Origin: Methylocystis sp.
Lineage (GTDB): Bacteria > Pseudomonadota > Alphaproteobacteria > Rhizobiales > Beijerinckiaceae
Direction of reading: 5' to 3'
Assembly: GCA_023253795.1 (NCBI GenBank)
Contig: JALRFG010000008.1
Location: forward strand, 1-29,561
Length of the DNA: 29,561 bases
The notes under the pieces are model-generated. The model ran no database searches and was not told where the DNA came from. It was given only the letters and a program-made list of their open reading frames with translations. Shown here in pieces: positions 1 to 8,213 of this stretch. The first letter of the stretch is position 1, and each line of letters opens with the position of its first letter. The position numbers and the translations under genes are program-made.

Positions 1-251
1 ATAAATCGCCCGTCCGACGCGCCATGGCCGGAATAATCGAACCGCAGGCAGGCGCGCCCCTGCGCCTGCGCCCGTTCGGCGAGAAATTGCGCTTTGGTCC
101 CGCTCATGTCCGACGCGAAGCCGCCGAGCCAGACCAGACCAGGCCCGGCGTCCGGCCGCGTCGCTGGCGTCAAACGTCGGGCGATCCGCCAGGCAGGTCC
201 GCCGGCAGGATTGGGAATTGTGAGAAAGTCAGGCGCGGCGTCGTCGATCAT
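1..251 (-). CDS. Alpha/beta hydrolase, N-terminal part (cut by window edge)
   Basis: Reading the minus strand from an ATG at 251 gives an open frame that runs off the left edge with no stop, so only about 83 N-terminal residues are visible. The translation contains LVWLGGFASDMSGTKA followed by LRFDYSGHGASDG. This is the oxyanion-loop strand and the DxxGHGxS loop typical of the alpha/beta hydrolase fold (serine esterases, peptidases or thioesterases). The nucleophile elbow and catalytic triad lie outside the window, so the substrate cannot be inferred. An in-frame TAA nine bases upstream of the ATG excludes a longer frame. No clear Shine-Dalgarno precedes the start. The gene is divergent from the glycosyltransferase at 332, with about 80 bp of shared upstream DNA. 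Confidence 0.75.
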   Translation of the reverse strand, partial: MIDDAAPDFLTIPNPAGGPAWRIARRLTPATRPDAGPGLVWLGGFASDMSGTKAQFLAERAQAQGRACLRFDYSGHGASDGRF

Positions 252-331
252 GTCGGAGATTTATTGAAAACTGCAATTTCGCTCATAGTTAATAAACCAA
301 AATGCAGGATGCTGCGAGCAAGAGGACTGAC

Positions 332-1561
332 ATGCTCGCTTCGAACGCTCCGATGACGCCCTATTCCGACACGCCCGCCGGCGCCGATCCGCTCCTCGCC
401 GGCCGCACGATTTTGCAGATCGTGCCCGACCTGCAGTCTGGCGGCGCGGAGCGCACGGCGATTGACGTCGCCGAAGCATTGGCCAATGTCGGCGCCCGCA
501 GTCTTGTCGCCGCACAGGGCGGCCGCATGGTGAGCGAACTGCAGGCCAAGGGCGGCGTCTGGCTGCCGTTTCCGGCCGGATCAAAAAACCCGGTCCAGAT
601 GATGCTGAATTCGGTACGGCTGGCGCGCATTCTGCGCGATGAAGGCGTCGATATTCTTCATGCGCGCTCACGTGCTTCCGCCTGGGTCGCCTATTTCGCA
701 GCGCGTCAGGCGGGCGTGAAATTCGTCACCACCTATCATGGCGCCTATTCCGGCGCCTCGGCGATGAAGCTGCGCTACAACGCCATCATGGCCTCGGGAC
801 AGGCCGTGATCGCCAATTCGGAATTCACCGCGCGCCGCATCCTCGACCTCGATCCATCGGTCGCCAATCGGCTGTTCGTCATTCCGCGCGGCGTGGATCT
901 GCGGCTGTTTTCACCAGCCGCCGTCGATCCGGCGCGCGTTGAACGGTTGCGTGCGCAATGGGGCGTCGCGCAGCATGAGCGCGTCGTGCTGATGCCGGCG
1001 CGGCTATCTGCGCGCAAAGGTCATGGTGTCATCATTGAAGCGGTCAAGCTGCTTGCCGCACAGGGCGCGGCGCATGATTGCAAAGTGATCCTCGCCGGCG
1101 ACGCGCACAGCGAAGCCTTTCACAAAACAGTCGAAGCCCAGATCAAACGCGCCGGCGTCGCCGATGTCGTGCGCATGGTCGGCCATTGCGACGATATGCC
1201 CGCCGCCTATCTCGCCGCCGCCGCCGTCGCTGCGCCGGCGACGACGCCCGAAGCCTTTGGACGCATCGCCGTCGAGGCGCAGGCGATGGGCGCGCCGGTG
1301 ATTGTCTCCGACATCGGCGCCGCTGCTGAAATTGTTCTGTCCGCGCCCGATACGCCAAATCATCTGACGACAGGCTGGCGCATATCGCCCAGCGATCCCG
1401 CCGCGCTGGCGACGGCGATTCATGAAGCGCTGAGCCTGCAAGCCTCCGCGCACGACGCCTTGTCGTTGCGCGCGCGCGAGCATGTTCGTCGGCGTTTTTC
1501 CATCGAGGAAATGCAACACGCCACGCTCGACGTTTATCGCTGGCTGTTGCTCGCCCCGTAA
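332..1561 (+). CDS. Glycosyltransferase family 4 (GT-B fold)
   Basis: A 409-residue cytosolic glycosyltransferase. The N-terminal half opens with ILQIVPDLQSGGAERTAID, the donor/acceptor-binding start of group 1 (GT4) enzymes. The C-terminal half holds the EX7E motif (EAFGRIAVE) followed by AMGAPVIVSDIGAAAEIV, which contacts the nucleotide-sugar donor. The family normally transfers a sugar from a nucleotide-sugar donor to a lipid or polysaccharide acceptor, often for LPS or exopolysaccharide. The acceptor is not deducible here and there is no surrounding polysaccharide cluster. I chose ATG 332 rather than ATG 302 because AGAGGA (321-326) is correctly spaced before it and the extra residues carry no family similarity. 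It is separated from the next gene by about 106 bp. Confidence 0.88.
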   Translation: MLASNAPMTPYSDTPAGADPLLAGRTILQIVPDLQSGGAERTAIDVAEALANVGARSLVAAQGGRMVSELQAKGGVWLPFPAGSKNPVQMMLNSVRLARILRDEGVDILHARSRASAWVAYFAARQAGVKFVTTYHGAYSGASAMKLRYNAIMASGQAVIANSEFTARRILDLDPSVANRLFVIPRGVDLRLFSPAAVDPARVERLRAQWGVAQHERVVLMPARLSARKGHGVIIEAVKLLAAQGAAHDCKVILAGDAHSEAFHKTVEAQIKRAGVADVVRMVGHCDDMPAAYLAAAAVAAPATTPEAFGRIAVEAQAMGAPVIVSDIGAAAEIVLSAPDTPNHLTTGWRISPSDPAALATAIHEALSLQASAHDALSLRAREHVRRRFSIEEMQHATLDVYRWLLLAP

Positions 1562-1667
1562 TATTTCATCTCCACCCACATCGTTCGCCGTTCACGCGGC
1601 GCATTTTCATGCGATAGTGCGTTGACGGTTCCGACAGAGTCGGAACGAGCCGACATAAAGAGGCGAG

Positions 1668-3536
1668 ATGTCGAACGCTGTGCATTTCGAATCCTATCGC
1701 GAAGCACTGGTGTTTCTCGCCACCGCCGGCGTCGTCGTGCCGCTGTTCCATCGTTTGCGCGTCAGCCCGGTTCTGGGTTTTCTGATCGCCGGCGCGGCGC
1801 TCGGCCCATCTGGCCTTGGCAAATATGCGCCGGCGGACAGCATCGCCGCGCTCTTCACCATCGCCGACATCGAGGGCGTCAAAAATCTGGCCGAGTTCGG
1901 CCTCGTTTTTCTGCTGTTCATGATCGGCCTCGAACTCTCCTGGGAGCGGCTCACGCGCATGCGCGAGCTTGTCTTCGGCCTTGGGCTCGCGCAGGTGTTC
2001 ATCTGCGGCGCGGTGCTGGCGACGATCGGGCATTTCTGGTTTGGCGTCGCCTTGGCGCCGTCAATTCTGATGGGCGTCGCTTTGGCGATGTCTTCAACCG
2101 CTGTCGTCATGCCGGTGCTCTCGGAAGGACGCCGACTGAATAAAGCGCCCGGTCGCGTCGCTTTCGCCGTGCTGTTGCTGCAGGATCTGATGGTCGCGCC
2201 AGCGCTGTTTTTCGTTTCCGTGCTGGCGCAAGGCGGCGATGGTTTCGATTTACAGTCGGCGCTCTCCACCTTTTTGCCGGCGCTCGCCGCGCTGGCCGGC
2301 CTGATCATTTTCGGCCGCCTGCTGCTGCGGCCTTTGTTCCGTCTTGTCGCCGCCGCGCAACTGACCGAACTGTTTATGGCCGCCTGTCTGCTGGTTGTCG
2401 TCGGCGAGGCGCTGGTGACGGCGGCGGCCGGCCTGTCGATGGGCCTGGGCGCCTTTATCGCCGGCCTGCTGCTGGCGGAAACCGAATTTCGGCGCGAAAT
2501 CGAAGTGACGATCGAGCCCTTCAAAGGGCTTTTGCTGGGCCTGTTCTTCGTGTCGATCGGCGCCGGTCTCGACATCGGCGCGCTCTTCGCCGATCCCGGC
2601 CCGGTGGTGGTGAATGCGCTTGGATTGATCGCGGTGAAGGCGGTGATCATTTTTGCGCTGGCGATCTTGTTTGGCGTCGAGCGCGCCGCCGCCCTTGAAG
2701 CCGCGTTGCTGCTGGCGCCCGGCGGCGAATTCGCCTTCGCCTTGCTGACCTCGGCGATGACAGCTGGCGTATTGCCCGGCCATTTCGGCGCCGACGCCAT
2801 GGTCGTCGTCACGCTGACGATTTTCTTCATTCCGCTGATGGGAAGGATTGGCGCACGACTATCGCAACGCAACGCACACGATGATGCGCTGGAATATGCG
2901 CATCTTGCACCGGAAACGCAGATCGCCAGCGATCGCGTCATGATTGTTGGTTTCGGCCGGATTGGCGGGCTCGTCGGCGATATGCTGTCGCGTCACGACA
3001 TTCCCTATGTCGCTGTCGAGGACAATGTCTCGATCGTCGCCGACGAACGCGAGAAGGGCGTTGAAATTTACTGGGGCAACGCCTCGCGGCGCGATTTTCT
3101 TCTGCGTTGCGGCTTGGAGCAGGCGCGCGCGCTTGTCGTCACCGTTCACAAAGCGCAGGCGGCGGAGGAGATTGTCCGGCTCGCCCATGAGATCCGGGAA
3201 GATCTGGTCATTGTCGCGCGGGCGCGCGACGCGGATCATGCGACAGCGCTTTATCGTCTGGGCGCCAGCGACGCGATTCCCGAAACCATCGAAGCGAGTC
3301 TGCAACTCGCCGAAACCGTGCTGGTCGATATTGGCGTGCCCATGGGCTATGTGATCGCCTCGATTCATGAGAAGCGCGACGAATTCCGCAAAATTTTGCA
3401 GCCGACCGGCAAAGAGGCGCAGGCGCGCCTGAGCGCACAGCGCAACAAGCTCCAGATCAAGCGCGCCCAGGCCCTGCGGCGGATCTCCGGCGGCGCGACG
3501 GCCGCTGATCCAACGCCGGACGAAAATAATGCGTGA
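1668..3536 (+). CDS. CPA2-family monovalent cation:proton antiporter with nucleotide-binding domain (KefB/YbaL type)
   Basis: A 622-residue inner-membrane protein. Residues from about 10 to 385 are a series of hydrophobic segments typical of the Na+/H+ exchanger fold, including GAALGPSGLG near residue 40 and the family's PGGEFAFAL motif. From about residue 424 a Rossmann domain begins (VMIVGFGRIGGLVGDMLSRH), a TrkA-N/RCK-type domain that gates transport in response to a dinucleotide or glutathione adduct in KefB/KefC relatives. The C-terminal 60 residues are charged and helical. It probably exchanges K+ or Na+ for protons in pH, osmotic or electrophile stress. No separate KefF/KefG-type regulatory subunit is adjacent. 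An AGAGGCGAG ribosome-binding site precedes ATG 1668. Confidence 0.9.
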   Translation: MSNAVHFESYREALVFLATAGVVVPLFHRLRVSPVLGFLIAGAALGPSGLGKYAPADSIAALFTIADIEGVKNLAEFGLVFLLFMIGLELSWERLTRMRELVFGLGLAQVFICGAVLATIGHFWFGVALAPSILMGVALAMSSTAVVMPVLSEGRRLNKAPGRVAFAVLLLQDLMVAPALFFVSVLAQGGDGFDLQSALSTFLPALAALAGLIIFGRLLLRPLFRLVAAAQLTELFMAACLLVVVGEALVTAAAGLSMGLGAFIAGLLLAETEFRREIEVTIEPFKGLLLGLFFVSIGAGLDIGALFADPGPVVVNALGLIAVKAVIIFALAILFGVERAAALEAALLLAPGGEFAFALLTSAMTAGVLPGHFGADAMVVVTLTIFFIPLMGRIGARLSQRNAHDDALEYAHLAPETQIASDRVMIVGFGRIGGLVGDMLSRHDIPYVAVEDNVSIVADEREKGVEIYWGNASRRDFLLRCGLEQARALVVTVHKAQAAEEIVRLAHEIREDLVIVARARDADHATALYRLGASDAIPETIEASLQLAETVLVDIGVPMGYVIASIHEKRDEFRKILQPTGKEAQARLSAQRNKLQIKRAQALRRISGGATAADPTPDENNA

Positions 3537-3567
3537 CTTTCCTGTTGCGCCCGGCGCAAACAAGATG

Positions 3568-3587
3568 TATTCCTATTAGTAGGAATA
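3568..3587. promoter_or_regulatory. Perfect palindrome, likely operator/promoter of the S24 regulator gene
   Basis: Two 8-base arms, TATTCCTA and TAGGAATA, flank a 4-base spacer (TTAG), with the left edge 44 bp before the start of the HTH-S24 gene. A TTGCGC element at 3545-3550 lies 17 bases upstream of TATTCC (3568-3573), so the palindrome would cover the -10 region of this possible promoter. CI/LexA-like repressors bind such two-fold sites as dimers, so negative autoregulation is the simplest reading. It does not resemble the GTTC-N7-GTTC box of alphaproteobacterial LexA. The repeat is seen directly; its function is inferred. Confidence 0.6.
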
Positions 3588-3611
3588 TTTACGCATCAAA
3601 TCGGAAATACA

Positions 3612-4250
3612 ATGAATACTGTCCTTTCGCATGATCAGATCTGGGTGGCGATCGATGGCCTCGGCGCGCGCCATGGACTCTCGCCCTCAGCCCTGGCGCG
3701 CAAGGCCGGCCTCGATCCGACAACGTTTAATCGCTCCAAGCGCAAGACCCCGAGCGGCCGCGAGCGCTGGCCCTCGACCGAATCCATCGCCAAAGTCCTG
3801 CAGGCGACCGGCGCCAGTCTTGAAGAATTCATTGGCCTGATTTCGACAACCGGCCCAAGGCCACGCCACACCCGGCCGCTGCTGCGCCTCGCCCAGGCGG
3901 GCGCCGAGGGCTATTTCGACGAATCCGGGCGCGTCATTGGCGATGGCTGGGAGGAAATCGATATTCTCGCCGACGCTGACGAACATTCCTACGCGCTCGA
4001 AATTTCGGGCGACTCGATGACCCCGCTCTATCGCGACGGCGACATTGTCGTGGTCTCGCCATCCGCGCCGGTGCGACGCGGCGACCGCGTTGTGGTGCGA
4101 ACCACCGCAGGCGAAGTCATGGCCAAGGAATTGAAACGCCAGACCACCCGGACAGTCGAGTTGCGCTCCTTCAATCCCGATCACCCGGACCGGATCCTGC
4201 CCAGCGAAGAAGTGAGCTGGATCGCCCGCGTTCTCTGGGCCAGTCAGTAA
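3612..4250 (+). CDS. HTH transcriptional regulator with S24 (LexA/CI-like) peptidase domain
   Basis: A 212-residue two-domain regulator. Residues 10-75 form a helix-turn-helix (SPSALARKAGLDPTTFNRSK). Residues 88-210 form an S24 peptidase/LexA C-terminal fold with ISGDSMTPLYRDGD (Ser135) and VMAKELK (Lys172). The 37-residue Ser-to-Lys spacing equals that of LexA (119 to 156). An Ala-Gly pair at 96-97 lies about 39 residues before the serine, a plausible autocleavage site, so the protein could be a self-cleaving, DNA-damage-responsive repressor like CI. Many chromosomal members of this family have lost cleavage, so this is unproven. A palindrome at 3568-3587 is the likely operator. The start is ATG 3612, with GGAA at 3602-3605 as a weak ribosome-binding site. 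No prophage genes are adjacent. Confidence 0.85.
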   Translation: MNTVLSHDQIWVAIDGLGARHGLSPSALARKAGLDPTTFNRSKRKTPSGRERWPSTESIAKVLQATGASLEEFIGLISTTGPRPRHTRPLLRLAQAGAEGYFDESGRVIGDGWEEIDILADADEHSYALEISGDSMTPLYRDGDIVVVSPSAPVRRGDRVVVRTTAGEVMAKELKRQTTRTVELRSFNPDHPDRILPSEEVSWIARVLWASQ

Positions 4251-4260
4251 ACATCCGCAA

Positions 4261-4296
4261 ATTTTGCCGACGCGCGCGCCTCCGCGCCGGCAAAAT
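4261..4296. terminator. Hairpin between S24 regulator and cytochrome c peroxidase, weak terminator candidate
   Basis: Nine-base arms ATTTTGCCG and CGGCAAAAT enclose a GC-rich loop that can extend the stem by four pairs after one mismatch. It begins 10 bp after the regulator's stop codon. There is no good T-run after it on the plus strand, so it may be a weak or factor-assisted terminator, or an RNA-stabilising hairpin. The repeat is seen; the role is inferred. Confidence 0.4.
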
Positions 4297-4346
4297 GTGG
4301 TATTAGGAAAACTATTGCCTTTCATCGGCTCGACGAGGAATTTGAC

Positions 4347-5423
4347 ATGCGTGTTTCGGCGATCGCTTCCCTATTTGCGGCCCTGGCGATAACGACCGCC
4401 ATCGGCGCGCCGGCCCGCGCCGACGACGCGCTGCGGGATCAAGCGAAAAAACTGTTCGAGCCGATTCCCAAAACCGCGCCGGCCATTCCGGGTGATCCGG
4501 CGACGGCGGAAAAACTGACTCTGGGCCGGATGTTGTTCTTTGAACCGCGCCTGTCCGACAATCGCGAGATCAGCTGCGCCACCTGTCACAATCTCAGCCT
4601 CGGCGGCGTCGACAGCGGCGCGCTCTCTGGCGGACACAATGCGCAGCTCGCCGGCCGCGAAGTGCAGACGGTTCTCAACGCCGTTTTCAACAAATCGCAA
4701 TATTGGGACGGCCGCACCAACGACCTCAAGGATCAGGTCGTCAATTCGGTGATGGCGAATCCGAAAGCGATGCTGAAAACGCGCGGCGGACCGATGGCGA
4801 TCAATCCGATCGAACTCTCGGCGAACAAGCAGCGCGCGATCGATGAACTCAAATCCATGCCGGCCTATGTCGAGGCGTTCAAGAAAGCCTTCCCGGACGA
4901 TTCCGACCCCCTGGTCTATGACAATGTCGGCCGCGCCATTGCGCTGTTTGAAGGCACGCTGATCACGCCGGACGCGCCCTTTGATCGCTGGCTCACCGGC
5001 GATGCGACAGCATTGTCGGATGAACAGAAAGACGGCCTCAAGCTCTTTATCGATAAGGGCTGCGCCGGTTGCCACAATGGCGTGAACGTTGGCGGCGCCA
5101 GCTATGCGAAATTTGGCGTGGTCGCGCCGCCGCCGCCGGAATATTTGCCCGCTGACGATCTTGGCCGTTACGCGGTCACGAAAAACGTCACCGACAAATA
5201 CGCCTTCAAGGTGCCGTCGCTGCGCAATGTCGAACTGACGGCGCCCTATTTCCACAGCGGCGCCACCTTCGAGCTTTCGAAAGCTGTTTCGGTCATGGGC
5301 GAGTCGCAACTGGGCGCAAAGCTCAGCGATGACGAAACGCATAAGATTGTCGCCTTCCTGAAATCGCTGACCGGCCATCAGCCGGAAGTGACGCTGCCGA
5401 TCCTGCCGCCGCGCAGTCACTGA
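4347..5423 (+). CDS. Di-heme cytochrome c peroxidase (CcpA/MauG family), periplasmic
   Basis: A 358-residue protein with a Sec signal peptide ending in APARA near residue 25. Two c-type heme sites are present: CATCH at residues 77-81 (N-terminal peroxidatic heme) and CAGCH at 239-243 (C-terminal electron-transfer heme). Distal elements include VMGESQLG (Met317, candidate axial ligand of the second heme). The family reduces H2O2 to water in the periplasm using electrons from a small cytochrome c or cupredoxin. MauG-type relatives instead oxidise protein residues, but no methylamine dehydrogenase genes are nearby, so the peroxidase role is preferred. Length is normal. GAGGA stands before ATG 4347. 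It lies directly downstream of the S24 regulator but with its own intergenic region. Confidence 0.9.
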   Translation: MRVSAIASLFAALAITTAIGAPARADDALRDQAKKLFEPIPKTAPAIPGDPATAEKLTLGRMLFFEPRLSDNREISCATCHNLSLGGVDSGALSGGHNAQLAGREVQTVLNAVFNKSQYWDGRTNDLKDQVVNSVMANPKAMLKTRGGPMAINPIELSANKQRAIDELKSMPAYVEAFKKAFPDDSDPLVYDNVGRAIALFEGTLITPDAPFDRWLTGDATALSDEQKDGLKLFIDKGCAGCHNGVNVGGASYAKFGVVAPPPPEYLPADDLGRYAVTKNVTDKYAFKVPSLRNVELTAPYFHSGATFELSKAVSVMGESQLGAKLSDDETHKIVAFLKSLTGHQPEVTLPILPPRSH

Positions 5424-5444
5424 TCCGCCGAACCAGGGCGAACG

Positions 5445-5473
5445 GCCCGCTGCGCACCAATTGCGCAGCGGGC
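5445..5473. terminator. Strong 12-bp hairpin after the peroxidase gene
   Basis: Perfect 12-base arms, GCCCGCTGCGCA and TGCGCAGCGGGC, with a 5-base loop, 21 bp after the peroxidase stop. No long T-run follows on the plus strand, so it may terminate weakly or protect the 3' end of the mRNA. The location makes terminator the best guess. Confidence 0.5.
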
Positions 5474-5516
5474 TCGATCAAAAGCCGCCCGCTCCGCTCA
5501 TCAGGACGCCGTCAAG

Positions 5517-7499
5517 ATGTGGCAAGAACAACTCGACTATTTCTGGGATGGCGGCCGACGGCTGGCGCTTGGCTTTTTCGACAGCGATGACGGCGCGCGC
5601 GAAAATGCGCCGCATCCACAACTGACCATCGTCTCCGCGCAGGATGACGCATTCCATCACGCCGCCACGCTCATCGATGTGATCGACAACGCGCGCTGGC
5701 GCAGCCGCATCATCTTTATTGATCTGCCGCCCGATCATCATTTTCTGCGCTTCACTGCGCCCGATGGCGCGCAACTGGTTGTCGAACTCTGTCGCGGGCC
5801 AGATCAGCCGGCCGCCAATGACTGGCGGCTGTTGACGCTGCTCGCGCCCGAGCCGGGCGGCGGCGAGGCCGTGGGCTTGCGCGTGACGACGCTCTCGGCG
5901 CGTGGCGATCTTGACCGGCTGGCGCGCGAACAAATCGCAGCAGCGGGAACGCGTCTGATCTGGGCGATTGGCCAGCGTCGCGCTGTCACGCAGATGGATG
6001 ACGGCGTCGTGCTGGCGCGCCTTTCGCCGGCGACGCAAGAATATCCGGTTGAGCAAAACCGGCTCGTGCTTGAAGCCAAGCCCTATGACGCCGAAACCGC
6101 CATCGATACGCGTGATGCGCCCTTCGCGATCATGCAGCATTGGCTTGCCGAAAATGGTGCGCCGCGCGCCGTACTGCGATTGCGGCTCGCCGAGTCGCTC
6201 GAAGAAAGCGCAACGCTGCTTGGCCGCGTTTCCGTCGCGATGGCGCTGCGACAGCGACAGCGCCTGAACAGCTGGACGCAGGCGCAGAAGCAGGCGGGCG
6301 AACCGGTGATCGACCCGCTCACCTTCGAGGATATTCGTCAGGCGACAGGCGATCCGGCAGAACATCCCGACGCTGTCGAGGCTGGCGAAGCGATTGTCGT
6401 CGTCAACCTGCTCAATCTGATCCTTGATCCCGACGCCACCGACGCGGCCGGCGTCGCCGTGCGACGTGCAGGCGTCAATCGCGCGGGCGCGCCCAGCGGC
6501 GAAACCATCGAGATTGATTATTATGGCGCCGCGCTTGGCGACGACATTGGCCTTGTCTGTCCCTCAGCGTCGCAGGGCGATCTCGGCGTCGCGCCCGCCG
6601 ACCCCGGCGGATCGCCCTTCGTGCGTTTGCTGCGTGTTGAAAGCGACGCGCTGGCGCCCCGCCGTCTCAGCGACGACGATCCGCTGCTCGACGATATGCT
6701 GCGACGCGCGACCAGTGCGGCGAAAACCACCAGCGGCGCGGCGGCGCGCGCGGTCGCCGAACGCGCCAGCGCCATGCGCAGCCGACGCGACAAATTCATC
6801 GCCGCATTAAACGCCATGCTGGCCCGCGCCAATATCAAGGAGCGTTTTGACAACGCCAGCAAATGGGAGCTGTTCGAGCCGCTGATGCAGACGAGCTTCG
6901 CCGCACGCGCCGGCATGGGGGCGGCTGCAGGCGGCTATGCAAATTATGTCGCCGATCCTGCGCTCGCCGCTGCGCTCGCGCGCGCCGGCGCGCTGATCAA
7001 CGCAGAAACGACGCCGATGCTGCGCGATAGCCGGACAACGCCCGCATTGTTGACGCGCACGCTCGCCGCACTGGGATTAACCGGCATGGCGTCCGGAGAA
7101 ATGGATGCCGAAACGCAAGCGTCTTTCCTGCAAAAGCTTCTCGCCAACAGCTTAGATACAGCGGCGTTGCGCGACGCCCGCATCGCACCGCCAATCGAGC
7201 GCGAATCATGGAGCGAAACGATCAAAGCCGCGCGGCGGCTCGGCGACGCCGCGGCGCTGGCGGAAGCGCAGACGCATTTCATCGCCAATGACGACGCCGA
7301 AGCGGCGACAGCGCTGGCGGATTATCTGGCGTGGCGACAGGGCGATCATTGGCTGCCATCAAAAGACGCCATTGTGCTCGCCGCCCTGGTCGCGCGCGCG
7401 CAAACCGAAAGCGCCGAAGCCCGTGCACGGGCCGAAGCGGCCGCTCAGGCGCCGTCGCCCGAAAAGCCGAAAGGCTTTTTTCAGCGGCTCTTCGGATAG
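5517..7499 (+). CDS. Large protein of unknown function (660 aa)
   Basis: I do not recognise this 660-residue protein. Codon use matches its neighbours and the frame is open throughout, so it is a real gene. There is no signal peptide or membrane segment. The first 260 residues look like mixed alpha/beta sequence. A middle part carries an acidic stretch (around 395-405, LSDDDPLLDDMLRR) followed by an Ala/Arg-rich helical section. The rest is Ala-rich and helical. It ends in KPKGFFQRLFG, a short basic-aromatic tail of the kind that can form an amphipathic membrane- or partner-binding helix. ATG 5517 has only a weak AGGACG upstream. It converges on msrA with 3 bp between stop codons. A cytosolic role is likely; nothing more can be said. 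Confidence 0.7.
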   Translation: MWQEQLDYFWDGGRRLALGFFDSDDGARENAPHPQLTIVSAQDDAFHHAATLIDVIDNARWRSRIIFIDLPPDHHFLRFTAPDGAQLVVELCRGPDQPAANDWRLLTLLAPEPGGGEAVGLRVTTLSARGDLDRLAREQIAAAGTRLIWAIGQRRAVTQMDDGVVLARLSPATQEYPVEQNRLVLEAKPYDAETAIDTRDAPFAIMQHWLAENGAPRAVLRLRLAESLEESATLLGRVSVAMALRQRQRLNSWTQAQKQAGEPVIDPLTFEDIRQATGDPAEHPDAVEAGEAIVVVNLLNLILDPDATDAAGVAVRRAGVNRAGAPSGETIEIDYYGAALGDDIGLVCPSASQGDLGVAPADPGGSPFVRLLRVESDALAPRRLSDDDPLLDDMLRRATSAAKTTSGAAARAVAERASAMRSRRDKFIAALNAMLARANIKERFDNASKWELFEPLMQTSFAARAGMGAAAGGYANYVADPALAAALARAGALINAETTPMLRDSRTTPALLTRTLAALGLTGMASGEMDAETQASFLQKLLANSLDTAALRDARIAPPIERESWSETIKAARRLGDAAALAEAQTHFIANDDAEAATALADYLAWRQGDHWLPSKDAIVLAALVARAQTESAEARARAEAAAQAPSPEKPKGFFQRLFG

Positions 7500-7502
7500 T
7501 CG

Positions 7503-8213
7503 TTATTGCGATTGCCGATGAAGGCTTGCATCCCGCGGCGACGCGCCCGGATCGCGTACAGGCGTCTCCCGCCACAAGTCGGGATAGACGGTTCTTAAAT
7601 TTTCGATCTTCGGCAAATCGTTAAAAGCGACATAGGGCGCGTCGGGATGCCGGATGAGATAGTCCTGATGATAGGGCTCCGCCGGATAAAAGCGGCTCAG
7701 AGCCTCGATGCGCGTGACGATCGGTCCGGCAAAAACATGACTCGCGCCAAGCTGAGCGATGTATTCACGAATAATTTTCGCCTGCGTCTCGTCCGAGACA
7801 AAAACCGCCGAACGGTATTGGGTTCCCGTATCAGGCCCCTGACGATCGCGTTGGGTCGGATCATGCGCCACAGAGAAAAAAACCCTCAGTAAAGCGCCCA
7901 GACTGACGCGACGGGGATCATAGGTGATTTCGACCGCCTCGGCATGACCCGTGTCGCCCTGACTGACGCGCGCGTAATGCGCTGTCGACTTGTCTCCGCC
8001 CGCATAACCCGAGACGGCGCGCGACACGCCGACGACATGCTGGAACACGCCTTGCACGCCCCAGAAACAACCGCCGGCGACAATGATTTTTTGTATCGAT
8101 GACGTCGCTGGCGCCGGATCATAAATTGGCGGCGGCAGGCTTATCGCGGTTTCCGCCCGGGCGAACGTCGTCGCGAGCAGGGCGACGATGCCGATGAAGC
8201 ATAACTTTCTCAT
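7503..8213 (-). CDS. msrA: Peptide-methionine (S)-S-oxide reductase, exported
   Basis: A 236-residue protein with a Sec-type signal peptide (residues 1-20) followed by an MsrA domain. The catalytic motif GGCFWG places the nucleophile at Cys49. Other family signatures present are AVSGYAGG and AEPYHQDYL. It reduces the S epimer of methionine sulfoxide in proteins, here probably in the periplasm. Odd point: after the signal peptide, Cys49 is the only cysteine, so there is no internal resolving cysteine and an external reductant or partner thiol would be needed. ATG 8213 overlaps the msrB stop (ATGA), indicating translational coupling; a longer upstream frame is rejected because it would lie inside msrB and hide the signal peptide. 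Confidence 0.93.
   Translation of the reverse strand: MRKLCFIGIVALLATTFARAETAISLPPPIYDPAPATSSIQKIIVAGGCFWGVQGVFQHVVGVSRAVSGYAGGDKSTAHYARVSQGDTGHAEAVEITYDPRRVSLGALLRVFFSVAHDPTQRDRQGPDTGTQYRSAVFVSDETQAKIIREYIAQLGASHVFAGPIVTRIEALSRFYPAEPYHQDYLIRHPDAPYVAFNDLPKIENLRTVYPDLWRETPVRDPGASPRDASLHRQSQ

Noticed and set aside
248..286. 12-codon leader frame on the minus strand overlapping the hydrolase start by ATGA
   Set aside because: No ribosome-binding site and too short to judge; the overlap could be chance.
1694..2941. Long open frame (415 codons) on the minus strand within the antiporter gene
   Set aside because: Its composition is typical of antisense reading of hydrophobic codons (Ser/Lys/Arg/Ala-rich) and no domain is visible.
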